Made by a program: the position numbers and the translations under genes. Positions 36,948-45,805 of a DNA stretch of 64,000 nucleotides are shown here, piece by piece. Position 1 is the stretch's first letter; the number at the start of each line of letters is the position of its first letter. The stretch covers positions 124,001-188,000 of the forward strand of contig NZ_BMOO01000004.1 of NCBI RefSeq assembly GCF_014647115.1. Reading direction: 5' to 3'. This DNA is from Halarchaeum rubridurum. GTDB lineage: Archaea > Halobacteriota > Halobacteria > Halobacteriales > Halobacteriaceae. The notes beneath the pieces were generated by a model. It made no database searches, was not told the origin of the DNA, and saw only the letters and a program-made list of their open reading frames with translations.

Positions 36948-37067
36948 GGCAGAAATATTTGATCAACTACCGCGTCCATCTGCATATCGTGTGAGGCAGA
37001 CACTTATCGGCTAATAATTCAATGCAGCCGCTAGAATAGACGGGTATTCCTCGGCGTGAAAAGTCGA

Positions 37068-38870
37068 CTATATACTTTTGTTGAACCCATAGTCGGCTCG
37101 CTTGTACCGCTGTGAGATTTCTATCATATCGGTAAAATCGTGACTGTCGCTGTCGTACCACCATGATAGCAATATTAGCACAATCTTCTCTGACTCACTA
37201 ATTTCATACTTCTGGCCAATTCTTCTGACTACTTCTGGGATTATTTCTCCATAGTCCGCTGTTAAATCGGAAAGTGTCTTAATATCGGCCGATGATAGTG
37301 CTTCAACTGTTGTGTCACTTACTATAGTAAGGCCATCCAGATTAGTCGAGGGGAGGGCTACTTCTCTCTCAAATGTGACTGTAACCGGAGTCTCCAGCAA
37401 TGGCACAGTACTTCTCTCAATCGTCTGCTCGGCGCGCTTGAAGCCGTTGCGGGCCTGCCGGAAACGAATGCGGGAAACCGTCTCGTTACCAATCAAATAC
37501 TGAACAATTGCGTCTTGGAAGTTTTGCTCAGATGATTGCAGGTCTTCCGCTAGTGATGACCGTTGTTCGCGCTGAGTCGTCACGGTGTTGAGCGCCATTT
37601 TTGTAGTTTCAAGTCTAGCTTTAGGATCCTCTATATTATCGCCATCAACCGATTTTGCTGCCTCAATCGCTCGTTTGAGTTGTGTGATCGCTTCTGCGTA
37701 CGCGTTTTCAGCCCGTACATAATCACCGCTTGCTTTGGCCGTCTCAGCACGGTCAATCGTTTCAATAGCGAGTTCTTGCAGTTGGCTCGGCTCAGCTGGA
37801 TAGTCCTCGGGTTCCGGGTCGGGTATTTGTCGCAGTTCTGGGTCGGTAGTACTCGTATCGCTTGGTTGGGTTGGCCCAGAGGAGCGGGCGGACCAGTACT
37901 GCCGTATGAATTCTCCTACACCAAGAACTCCACCTGCGACAAGGAAGAGAGAAATCGGAAGTTGATTTTCTTTGAGGAGGGTGAATAACGTTGTCTCATC
38001 TGAGCCTCGGCTTATTTCAGTAGTAGCTGTGGTCGGAGTACTGGAGTTTTGGCGTGGTCTAGTAGTAGTTGGGATTATGACCGACTGTTCGGCGTACCGC
38101 CAGTCAGCGTGATGTCCGAGTGTCCCCAGTGTAGTGCGAGACCCTTCACTGGAGCCAGTAACCCCAGCGTCCACCGCATAAAGGGATCGGTAGCCACTAA
38201 CGAATATAGTGCCATCTACTACGGTCGGCGATGACCGCCCCAGACCGTATGCCTGTGGTTCAAAGGCCCACTCTTCTTCACCCGTCTCGGCATTCACCGC
38301 ATACAGGTTCGAATCTCTACTACCGACGAAAACCGTCCCATCCACCACCGTCGGCGATGAGCGAACCTGACCGCCGGTAGCGAAGGTCCACTCCTCTTCG
38401 CCCGTCTCGGCATTCACCGCATACAGGTTCGAATCTCCACTACCGACGAAAACCATCCCCCCCACTACCGTTGGTGATGACCACCATAGATACTCGTCTT
38501 TGAAGGCCCACTCCTCTTCGCCCGTCTCGGCATTCACCGCGTACAGATTCGAGTCACTACTAACGATGAAAACTATCCCATCCACCACCGTCGGTGATGA
38601 GTGAACCCGACCGCCGGTATAGAAGGCCCACTCTGCTTCACCCGTCTCAGCATTCACCGCGTACAGGTTCCGGTCCATACTACCGACGAAAGCCGTTCCA
38701 TTTACTACCGTTGGCGACGAACCACCTCCACCATAGGTGAAGGCCCACTGTAGATCTCCGGGATCAGCAGCAGCAGTAGTAGAGGTCGTATAACCTACAA
38801 TACCTAATGCAGTGAACGCGCTGGTCGTCCTGAGAACTTGTCGCCGTCCACACACTGGTGTATCACTCAT
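37068..38870 (-). CDS. Tat-exported PQQ beta-propeller protein with TM helix and cytoplasmic-type helical repeats
   Basis: A 600-residue protein of unknown function. A twin-arginine signal (CGRRQVLRTTSAFTALGIV) is followed by five 40-residue beta-propeller repeats (each SSPTVVxG..FVG..D.NLYAVNAETGEEEWAF), probably half a propeller. A Thr/Ser linker leads to a TM helix (ISLFLVAGGVLGVGEFI) near residue 300, then TPR/MIT-like helices (about 340-480, ETAKASGDYVRAENAYAEAI) and a unique C-terminal domain. The topology suggests an outside sensor and an inside effector-binding half. AT-rich codon use contrasts with mutS. An in-frame ATG at 38888 adds six residues. It is divergent from the tubulin-GTPase cluster side. 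Confidence 0.8.
   Translation of the reverse strand: MSDTPVCGRRQVLRTTSAFTALGIVGYTTSTTAAADPGDLQWAFTYGGGGSSPTVVNGTAFVGSMDRNLYAVNAETGEAEWAFYTGGRVHSSPTVVDGIVFIVSSDSNLYAVNAETGEEEWAFKDEYLWWSSPTVVGGMVFVGSGDSNLYAVNAETGEEEWTFATGGQVRSSPTVVDGTVFVGSRDSNLYAVNAETGEEEWAFEPQAYGLGRSSPTVVDGTIFVSGYRSLYAVDAGVTGSSEGSRTTLGTLGHHADWRYAEQSVIIPTTTRPRQNSSTPTTATTEISRGSDETTLFTLLKENQLPISLFLVAGGVLGVGEFIRQYWSARSSGPTQPSDTSTTDPELRQIPDPEPEDYPAEPSQLQELAIETIDRAETAKASGDYVRAENAYAEAITQLKRAIEAAKSVDGDNIEDPKARLETTKMALNTVTTQREQRSSLAEDLQSSEQNFQDAIVQYLIGNETVSRIRFRQARNGFKRAEQTIERSTVPLLETPVTVTFEREVALPSTNLDGLTIVSDTTVEALSSADIKTLSDLTADYGEIIPEVVRRIGQKYEISESEKIVLILLSWWYDSDSHDFTDMIEISQRYKRADYGFNKSI
38255..38720 (-). repeat. Near-identical 120-bp coding repeats (beta-propeller blades)
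   Basis: The same phrase CCCGTCTCGGCATTCACCGC recurs at 38281, 38401, 38521 and (one change) 38641, exactly 120 bases apart. Each unit encodes one 40-residue propeller blade. High DNA identity points to recent duplication or gene conversion and to possible repeat-number variation. Confidence 0.9.
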
Positions 38871-38964
38871 ACGTCTATAATAGATCACATAGAGGTTAAT
38901 TGATGGGGCCTATCTAGTGCCACTGTTCAGATTAGAGTTGAGGGATGAGGCGGCCGGGCACTGT

Positions 38965-39120
38965 CTAGTTCTGGATCTCGTTAATCGGTGTCCTTCCATC
39001 AAGAGTCTGACGCAGTCTGTAGCGGTTGTAATAAGGCATGAACTGTTCAATTTCGACAGCGGTTTCATCAACTGTGACCCGCTTCGGCTGCGCCTCAAAC
39101 GGGTCACATCCGCTGTCAGC
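38965..39120 (-). pseudogene. Transposase C-terminal remnant
   Basis: On the minus strand the frame ending at a TAG (38965-38967) encodes VDETAVEIEQFMPYYNRYRL followed by RQTLDGRTPINEIQN. This YNRYR..Q.LDGRTP pattern is the usual end of rve/DDE-type transposases. Nothing recognisable lies upstream, so only about 40-50 codons survive. The remnant fills the gap between two genes of the AT-rich island. Confidence 0.6.
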
Positions 39121-39183
39121 TCTAAACAATATGATCGTACTCTTGGTAAAGTTCAAGTGAGTGTCACGGATACACACAGCCAA

Positions 39184-40098
39184 ATGGGATGGGACTACGC
39201 GACCAATCAATCCGAGCTTCCTGATCGGGTTATCGGTCACCTTGAGGACGAAGGATATACCGGCAATCAGTTTGTGGTTGGCTTTCCCGTTAAGAAGGGG
39301 GTTATTCGGACAAAATCGATACTTACGCTCATATCTAATGATCTGTACGTAGTTTCGATCAATTTATTTGACGAGACGGGGACTGTATGGAGATTGTCGG
39401 AATTAGATTCGCTCATTGTCAAAGGGGGCGACGGCGATTACCGCATTTACGTAGCCGATACGACGGACTCAAAGCTAGTTTGTTCAGCTACTGGATCAGA
39501 ACGGATGATCGCGTTCTTGACCGCCTTGCATAGAGAGTACAGTGAAATAGTTGATATTGAAGCTCCACCGGCACTACTCAAGCAGTCTAAGGAGTCAGAA
39601 GATCATCATAGACGGGATCAGCGTAATGGCAAGCGTGCGCATGCACATTGGGAATATGCGGACGCACTCGTCGAACGAGGTGAGTATGAACATGCGGTCC
39701 GTGAGTATGATTCTGCTCTTACGAAATATCGTACGGCTCGGATGAGCGCCATGGACGAGGAGCGTATCGATAAGTTCGACCAAACGATTAATACAATTTC
39801 TACTGCTCAAGAAAACGCCGAGGAAAAGCGAGATGTAGTGGCGGAGGTGGCGAAGATACTGAAAGATGCAGAGACCCACCTCACAGAAGCGAGTGATGCG
39901 CTTGCAACCGAGCGGAGTGTAGTAGCTCAGACGCGCTATCGACAGGCGGACAACCGTTACAAGGAGGCAGAAGAGAAGTTGTCTTCCGTCGAGGTTAACG
40001 ATCTGAATCTGGAGGTGGAGGGCCAATCATTTACTAGTCGTACCCAAATCAAGACGCGTCGAGAAATGGCTTCTGCTGGGCTCTTTATTTGCAGCTAG
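39184..40098 (+). CDS. PH-like/helical-repeat protein of unknown function
   Basis: A roughly 304-residue protein, low GC. The N-terminal half (GHLEDEGYTGNQFVVGF, GVIRTKSILTLISNDLYVVS, a region rich in beta strands to about residue 125) looks like a bacterial PH-like domain. The C-terminal half (HWEYADALVERGEYEHAVRE, then RYRQADNRYKEAEEKL) is a TPR/MIT-like helical module, clearly like that in the PQQ protein at 37068. The reading frame is open back to 38917 but that part overlaps the transposase remnant, so the original 5' end may be lost or replaced. The ATG at 39184 is one possible start; a GTG at 39158 is another. Function unknown. Confidence 0.6.
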   Translation: MGWDYATNQSELPDRVIGHLEDEGYTGNQFVVGFPVKKGVIRTKSILTLISNDLYVVSINLFDETGTVWRLSELDSLIVKGGDGDYRIYVADTTDSKLVCSATGSERMIAFLTALHREYSEIVDIEAPPALLKQSKESEDHHRRDQRNGKRAHAHWEYADALVERGEYEHAVREYDSALTKYRTARMSAMDEERIDKFDQTINTISTAQENAEEKRDVVAEVAKILKDAETHLTEASDALATERSVVAQTRYRQADNRYKEAEEKLSSVEVNDLNLEVEGQSFTSRTQIKTRREMASAGLFICS

Positions 40099-40287
40099 CT
40101 AGTGTGACATCTACAGAAAAGTGGAGCAAATGCCTCAATAATCGACCCCGGGGTGGTTTATGTCTATTTCGTGCTGTGTAATCGGACGCTGATGGCCTAG
40201 ACAAATCGTATTTCGAATCCGAATGGAGGAGGGTGGGAGATGACAAGTCGGGAAATAAAAGTCTGTTGTAATTTTTTAAATTAACTT
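40099..40287. other. AT-rich intergenic stretch
   Basis: About 190 bases between the PH-like gene and the promoter of the tubulin-like operon. No gene, hairpin or repeat was found. Confidence 0.35.
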
Positions 40288-40313
40288 ATTATATGTATGT
40301 ATTTAATCCTATC
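40288..40313 (+). promoter_or_regulatory. Promoter of the tubulin-like operon
   Basis: Two TATA-like runs, TTATTATATG and TATTTAATC, lie 40-60 bases before the ATG at 40349 in the most AT-rich stretch of the island. The second one would give initiation just ahead of that ATG. Confidence 0.45.
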
Positions 40314-40348
40314 GTTTATGTCGGTATGCTGTGACCCTTCTGGTAGGA

Positions 40349-43300
40349 ATGACACTTCCGGATCAAATTTTTAGTATCGGCGGGGCAGGCAAGGACATCG
40401 GTATGGAAATCCTTGAATCAGAGTGGGTTCTTCGAGAGGTACTCCAACCACGCCCCGACCCAGAAACACTTACCATAACATTCCTCGACACTGCATCTGA
40501 AGAAAAGAATGATGACCTGGAACGTATCAGCGATATTCGTCAAAAGCGCGATGAAATCAAGGAAGAATATCGGGAAAGTTCAGAAGGAGGACGAGTTGGG
40601 GACGTAAAAGTCAGATACAAACTAATCACCGAAAACATCATGCTCAACAGTCGGATTGATCTCGTGGGAGACGACGTCGTTCCACGAATTACATCCGGCA
40701 CCGGAATCCCAGAGCAGAACTGGTGGGTTTCAGAAAAGCATATCGAAGAAAACCTCAATTTCGCGAAGGGGGCTGTCCGAAAACGGGGGCTCGGCAAAGC
40801 TATGTACTACAAAGCATACGCCGAGGATGACCAACTCGCTACGATGATCGACATCCCTTCGAAGGGGGAGATTGCGATCATATCCGGAATTGGTGGCGGT
40901 ACGGGCTCCGGTCTGTTCATCGATGTCGCCCAAGAACTGACCAAGAAGATGCCGACAGCCGATATTACGCTCTTCGGTGTTCTTCCCAACCATACAGAAG
41001 GACTACGTGAGAACGCGAATGCATTCGCTGCACTCTCCGAACTCGAATGGCTTAGCCTTACAGGTAATCCACTATTCAAGGACCGAATTCTGATGCCTAT
41101 TGACCCCACGGGGTTCGATGGTAAACGGGGTAACCGCGTCGAATCTGATCAGATGATCGAAGAGTTCGACCAAGCCGCGGTATACCTCCTCCTTGCATAT
41201 TATAATAACCAAGGAATGGAAGACGTCTTTAGTGGATCACCACAGTTTGCGCCATTTACGATAGGTATCCCCCAAATTCTCCGGTATAACGTAGAAGCGA
41301 TTCAGGAGGCGCGGAAGTCTATCGAGAATATCCTCAACTTCAAAGAAGACGCGCTTGACGCAGAGCGAGACATCTACGAGGAAGTGGAGATATTCCTTGA
41401 TTCACAATACGGTGAGGTCGATGGTGGACTCCGGGGAGAAGAGGAAAGTGATCTATCGAACCGGCTGACGACCTTTGAGTCACTCCTCGAATTCGACCTT
41501 TTTGAAGAGTTAGAATACGAATCTGTCAATCTGTTTCGGGAAGTTCTGGCCGACGCCGCCGAAGAATCGGAAGAGATAGGGGAACAAATAGATATCATCG
41601 GTGGCTCGCTACGAGCGGGCGTCGCGATGCCGAATGAGCAGACGACGTACGCAGATAATGTTGACGCTCATCTCTCAGAGGTCCTGCAACAAGACCTCGA
41701 TCTCATCACACGCCGGAAACAGATCCTAGAACAGAAAAGCGCGATCGACAACAACCGCGTCCGCCGTGCCGTCGAATCCATCCTCGGACTCGAAGATGCA
41801 GCAAGTAGCGCCGGCAGAACGGTCCGCCGATTAGAATCACAGCTATCCGAAGCAGAGGAAAAGCGAGCGCGACTCAACGAAGAGCTCGCAGAAGCAGCTA
41901 GCAAGCTAGAGTCAATCCGCGAAGAGCAAAAAGAGGAAGTCAGTGCAGATGTCTCTCGGTGGGAACGGGATATTGAACACCATATAGAGCAACTTTCAGC
42001 GATCGCCTACGACGAGATCAAGCGGGATCTCGACTCACTTCAGACAGCTCTCTCGCAATACAGAGGTGAAATCGTAAACTCGGGGAGCACTGAAGAAGTG
42101 GAGAACGTCAACCCTGGTGAGGTCAATACTGCGCTTGACTCACTCGAGGAATCTCTTCGACCAACCGGCGTCTCTATTGAGGACGACAAGCGAGCAATCC
42201 AGCGATCACTCTCCGAACTCCAGAACGCCCGAAAAGCATACATTCACCTCGAACGGGAAGAGAGTACGCTCGAGCGTCTCGCACCATGGGACTCCTCAAC
42301 GAAAGAAGAGAAACAGGAAGCACAGAAGACCTTCCGAATGGCGTCGAACCGTCTTGACGACACCGGCGTGTTCTCCGTTGGACCACCAAGCGCACAGTTT
42401 TCCTCAGAGCTCGAATATAACCCAGATCCGGTGTTAGGAAAGGTTGAGGAGAGACAGGATGAACTCGAAAAGGACATCATCGATAAACTCCGCGATCAGC
42501 TCGAAGAGGAACTACCACGCGAGGTGAAAGATGACCTAGAACGCGAATTGGACGAGCAAGAAATCGACCGTGAGGCCTGCCGTGATATCGCTCGACGTGT
42601 ATTTGAAAACGAGTTGGACGGGACAGCAGATATTGAATCGCGTCGAGAGAACCTCAACTCACGGATAGAAAACCTCGACGAAGATATCAGTCTCTACGAA
42701 TCAGTGATCGACCTATTTGAGTCGGTCAGTAACCGCCGCGGGGTGTTCAAAGACCACCAATCGTCGTTCCAAGAGGCATTATCAGACTTCGACGAACGGT
42801 CAAGCCGATCTGTCACAACGGAATCGGAGGACTATGTCTACATAAAGAATGTCCAGCCACAGCAAGTATTCCAAGCAACCGGAAGCAAAACGCTCTCCGA
42901 CACTGGCCTGTTCAACAATCGTCAAGAGCTAAATCGAGTTCGAGACAACCTCGAAGAACTAGCGAACAACACACTTGATCGTCAGTACACCGGCCTCCAA
43001 CGGCGTAAGCTGAGTCATAACGGTCGTCGCTACTCAGATCTCCGGGTTCGTGTCGCAGTATTAAGCGAAGCGGTCGACCAACTCGAAAGCGACACAATCA
43101 ACCTCAAGTCTACATACGAGGAAGCCTTTGATCTCGAAGGGAACCCGACAAAGCAACGATATAGTGCCTGGAACGCCGATATCGGTGATGACTGGGATAT
43201 CGGGATGGCGGTGTTTGTTGACGGCGTCTTCTTTGATAATATTCGGAAAGCCGTGCAAGCAGACGGCTACGCGAGCGGCTATGAAGAATGGGCAACTAAT

Positions 43301-43555
43301 CCCGACGTTGATATCCAGATTCATCATAGCCTCGGACTCGAAGACGGGCACTATGTCCGTCGGAAAGGCACTCTTAACGTCGAATCGAGCGACGACGTGA
43401 GCTTCTTACTACAAGATGAATCGGATGTCGTAGACGGTCTCTTGCAAGAGTGGTCTGAACAGATTAATTCGCTGGCAGACGATGCGCCAGATGGCACGAA
43501 GCTCAAAGAGGGGGTAGACGAGATGGAGAGCGAGCAGGGAGGTGGATCATCGTGA
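40349..43555 (+). CDS. Large tubulin-like GTPase with long coiled coil
   Basis: A 1068-residue protein. Its first 330 residues form a tubulin/FtsZ-type GTPase domain: T1-like loop SIGGAGKDIG (residues 9-18) and the signature GGGTGSG (182-188, in SGIGGGTGSGLFIDVAQEL), followed by ADITLFGVLP. This matches the prokaryotic tubulin-like group (Tubulin_2 type) rather than FtsZ or CetZ. Residues about 330-910 are mostly charged coiled coil interrupted by short loops. The last 110 residues (DWDIGMAVFVDGVFFDNIRK, then IHHSLGLEDGHYVRRKG) are a conserved-looking C-terminal piece of that group. Its last codons overlap the start of the membrane GTPase, so one operon is certain. It probably forms filaments at the membrane via that partner (inference). 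A GTG at 40331 is an alternative start. Confidence 0.88.
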   Translation: MTLPDQIFSIGGAGKDIGMEILESEWVLREVLQPRPDPETLTITFLDTASEEKNDDLERISDIRQKRDEIKEEYRESSEGGRVGDVKVRYKLITENIMLNSRIDLVGDDVVPRITSGTGIPEQNWWVSEKHIEENLNFAKGAVRKRGLGKAMYYKAYAEDDQLATMIDIPSKGEIAIISGIGGGTGSGLFIDVAQELTKKMPTADITLFGVLPNHTEGLRENANAFAALSELEWLSLTGNPLFKDRILMPIDPTGFDGKRGNRVESDQMIEEFDQAAVYLLLAYYNNQGMEDVFSGSPQFAPFTIGIPQILRYNVEAIQEARKSIENILNFKEDALDAERDIYEEVEIFLDSQYGEVDGGLRGEEESDLSNRLTTFESLLEFDLFEELEYESVNLFREVLADAAEESEEIGEQIDIIGGSLRAGVAMPNEQTTYADNVDAHLSEVLQQDLDLITRRKQILEQKSAIDNNRVRRAVESILGLEDAASSAGRTVRRLESQLSEAEEKRARLNEELAEAASKLESIREEQKEEVSADVSRWERDIEHHIEQLSAIAYDEIKRDLDSLQTALSQYRGEIVNSGSTEEVENVNPGEVNTALDSLEESLRPTGVSIEDDKRAIQRSLSELQNARKAYIHLEREESTLERLAPWDSSTKEEKQEAQKTFRMASNRLDDTGVFSVGPPSAQFSSELEYNPDPVLGKVEERQDELEKDIIDKLRDQLEEELPREVKDDLERELDEQEIDREACRDIARRVFENELDGTADIESRRENLNSRIENLDEDISLYESVIDLFESVSNRRGVFKDHQSSFQEALSDFDERSSRSVTTESEDYVYIKNVQPQQVFQATGSKTLSDTGLFNNRQELNRVRDNLEELANNTLDRQYTGLQRRKLSHNGRRYSDLRVRVAVLSEAVDQLESDTINLKSTYEEAFDLEGNPTKQRYSAWNADIGDDWDIGMAVFVDGVFFDNIRKAVQADGYASGYEEWATNPDVDIQIHHSLGLEDGHYVRRKGTLNVESSDDVSFLLQDESDVVDGLLQEWSEQINSLADDAPDGTKLKEGVDEMESEQGGGSS

Positions 43556-44994
43556 AGGCGGTTAAGGCGATACAACAGAACTCTGAAAAAGTCGTCCTCG
43601 CAGTCTATATGGCCGCTATCGTGGTGTTTGCGGCCTTGCTTACCCCCATGCTCGGAGATGCGTGGCGTGGGGGCGGCCTCACCCGGTTCCTCTTCCGAAC
43701 ACGGCTACTCGTCGGATTGAGTCTCGACGTCATTGCCTCCGCCCTACTCGGCCTCTACTTCGGGTTCCTCCTCCTCATGGTAGTGGACACTAAAAAGCGC
43801 CTACAGGGAGTCTTATTGTTCGCTGGTTCAGTTATCGCACTTATCATTCTATCTGGTATGGGACTCCTGTTGCCGAATATCGATTCAATATCAAACCTCC
43901 CGTGGATTGCTATCGGCCTCGCCGCTAGTGCTTTCCTCGGAGGAGGGCGAACGCTCTCAAACATTACTTCCGGAGGTGTGTTGGAATTCCGGGGAGCGTC
44001 AAAGGCAATCTACTACATCCTTACAGCCGTCGTTGTGTTGAGCTTCGTTGAATTCCATCTTGAATATCAGCTACCGGTTAGTATTACCGCAGGTGGCATC
44101 TCATTGCCACCTAACTTTTCACCAAGAATTCAGATAATCGGTGGTGCACAGCAGATAATATTCCACACAATACTCGTTACCGGATTCGTCGTCACAGCTC
44201 GTCGCTTCGTCACATACGACGCCGAACAAGATTTCTTCGTCCTCGGTCCGAAGGCATCGGGGAAGTCGCTCTTGCTCGTTGGTTCTTATCTTGAAGCACT
44301 TAACCGACTAAACAACAAGGAGCAACAAGTTCCGCTTGACCCGAGCCAAGATCTTATGAATCTGGTCGGTGAACTAGATCGCCAACAGGATGGGTGGTTC
44401 GTAGATGCGACTCGCCAGCGAGAGCTGGAGGATCTACAATTCAAATACGTTCACGGCTCTATTTTCCCACGAAATGTACAAGTTTCAACGCTAGATTATG
44501 CAGGCGAGCTGCTTGAGCAACTCCCAGACGCGCTGATGAGTGCCGGATCAAGCGGAGACCTTCCATCAACGGTGAATCAAGCTTCCCGTTCAATTCAGGA
44601 GGCGGATACTCTCGTACTGCTAATTGACTCAAACCGATTTCTGGAGAATGAGCGCCTTGATATTGAGCCGTATTTCGATATCCTCCAAGCCACGGACAGT
44701 AAGGAGGTCATTCTTGTCGCGACAAAGTCCGACATCTTCGCAGAAGAATTTCGTGAGGAGCAAGGTCTGCAGGCTCAGCAGTATTTCGACGAGTTCAAGC
44801 AATATGTCGACGATCGGCTCTCGCAGAACCAGTCGGTCCAAGCGCTCAAAGCTCAGACAGATCAACCGGTTATTCACCCAGTCTATTATCAGACACGAAT
44901 TGACGAAAACGGGGAGCGCGTCCCGATGCGTAACAGTGGATCGGTCGCAACAGTTGGGTTTGATCGCCTACTCGATATGCTAGGGGAGAAGTAA
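43552..44994 (+). CDS. Polytopic membrane protein with C-terminal P-loop GTPase domain
   Basis: A 480-residue protein whose GTG start overlaps the stop of the tubulin-like gene. Six hydrophobic segments fill the N-terminal half (about 14-34, 53-78, 85-107, 116-133, 152-170, 198-217). A GTPase domain follows: G1 GPKASGKS (232-239), G3 DYAG (315-318) and G4 TKSD (391-394, after VILVA). These three motifs mark a TRAFAC-like GTPase rather than a generic ATPase. The hydrophobic module would anchor it in the cytoplasmic membrane with the GTPase inside. No characterised family recognised. Operon context implies that it tethers or regulates the tubulin-like polymer. Confidence 0.85.
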   Translation: MKAVKAIQQNSEKVVLAVYMAAIVVFAALLTPMLGDAWRGGGLTRFLFRTRLLVGLSLDVIASALLGLYFGFLLLMVVDTKKRLQGVLLFAGSVIALIILSGMGLLLPNIDSISNLPWIAIGLAASAFLGGGRTLSNITSGGVLEFRGASKAIYYILTAVVVLSFVEFHLEYQLPVSITAGGISLPPNFSPRIQIIGGAQQIIFHTILVTGFVVTARRFVTYDAEQDFFVLGPKASGKSLLLVGSYLEALNRLNNKEQQVPLDPSQDLMNLVGELDRQQDGWFVDATRQRELEDLQFKYVHGSIFPRNVQVSTLDYAGELLEQLPDALMSAGSSGDLPSTVNQASRSIQEADTLVLLIDSNRFLENERLDIEPYFDILQATDSKEVILVATKSDIFAEEFREEQGLQAQQYFDEFKQYVDDRLSQNQSVQALKAQTDQPVIHPVYYQTRIDENGERVPMRNSGSVATVGFDRLLDMLGEK

Positions 44995-44995
44995 G

Positions 44996-45805
44996 ATGAC
45001 GAGCGTACAGATCTATGATTCGCAGGGATATCCGCTTAGTGAACAGGGAGACGCACGAGATCGGACGATCCAAGAGATGGGTCAGTACGGCGTTGTGTTC
45101 TCGCTTGAATTCGGATCTGTCACTGAGGTCATCGTCTATTTCCGCGGTTACGAGAGTCAAAGTGGCCGGATGGAACAATACTACGCTCGAGCTATTTCAG
45201 ATATGCAACCAGATCTGACCGACATCAATAGCGCAATTATCTCGAAAGCAGAACAACGCCACGGCTTAGAGATCGAAGAGTCAGCAAGTGGTGAGAATTT
45301 CTTCAATACTCTCCAGAAGTCCATCAAGCGAGAAGTTGCCTCCCGAGACCAATGTAATCGAATAAATTATCTACTCTCGCGGGGCCACCAGCTCCGGTTC
45401 GGGATTCCGAGCTATGAAGAAGGGCTTCAGCTCATCTCACAGATACAAGGCATGAAGCCAGGGCTCCGAGTTGCAGTTGTCCAAGGTGAAGGTAGGGTCC
45501 CCGACTCACTTGGCCAGTACGACCTCGTTATCGAGAAAGGGGACTACGTATCCCTTGAGCCGCTTGATAGGACGGAAGAGCTGATGGATCCAAGTACGGT
45601 GGATCACTCTACAGACGACCGCACGATTTCGGTCGATAATCGAACAATCAATCTAACAGCTGCACTCGAGTCAATCGCCATCAGTGTCGGCGTTATCGTC
45701 TTACTATCTCTACTTTATGTCGCAGTAGCTCTGATCGGCCTCCATTACTTAAATACGTCACTACCTGGAGCAGAGGTGATCAAGAATACTATCTGGATCT
45801 GGTAG
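44996..45805 (+). CDS. C-terminally membrane-anchored protein of the tubulin-GTPase operon
   Basis: A 269-residue protein starting two bases after the GTPase stop. Residues 1-200 are soluble alpha/beta (EMGQYGVVFSLEFGSVTEVI, RVAVVQGEGRVPDSLGQYDLVIEKG), then a polar linker and one long hydrophobic helix (about 222-252) near the C-terminus, ending SLPGAEVIKNTIWIW. It would face the cytoplasm with a tail anchor. The N-terminal domain could be a GTPase-adaptor or regulator of the preceding GTPase, but this is only positional inference. Confidence 0.78.
   Translation: MTSVQIYDSQGYPLSEQGDARDRTIQEMGQYGVVFSLEFGSVTEVIVYFRGYESQSGRMEQYYARAISDMQPDLTDINSAIISKAEQRHGLEIEESASGENFFNTLQKSIKREVASRDQCNRINYLLSRGHQLRFGIPSYEEGLQLISQIQGMKPGLRVAVVQGEGRVPDSLGQYDLVIEKGDYVSLEPLDRTEELMDPSTVDHSTDDRTISVDNRTINLTAALESIAISVGVIVLLSLLYVAVALIGLHYLNTSLPGAEVIKNTIWIW

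Noticed and set aside
38255-38720. CRISPR-like regular repeats
   Set aside because: The 120-base periodicity is explained by coding beta-propeller blades in frame.
40349-43555. SMC/Rad50-type protein, because of the long coiled coil
   Set aside because: No Walker A GxxGxGKS/T or ABC signature; instead the tubulin signature GGGTGSG and an FtsZ-like T1 loop are present.
43552-44994. ABC transporter or AAA ATPase reading of the membrane GTPase
   Set aside because: No ABC signature, Q-loop or sensor motifs; DYAG after the P-loop and TKSD fit G3 and G4 of a GTPase.
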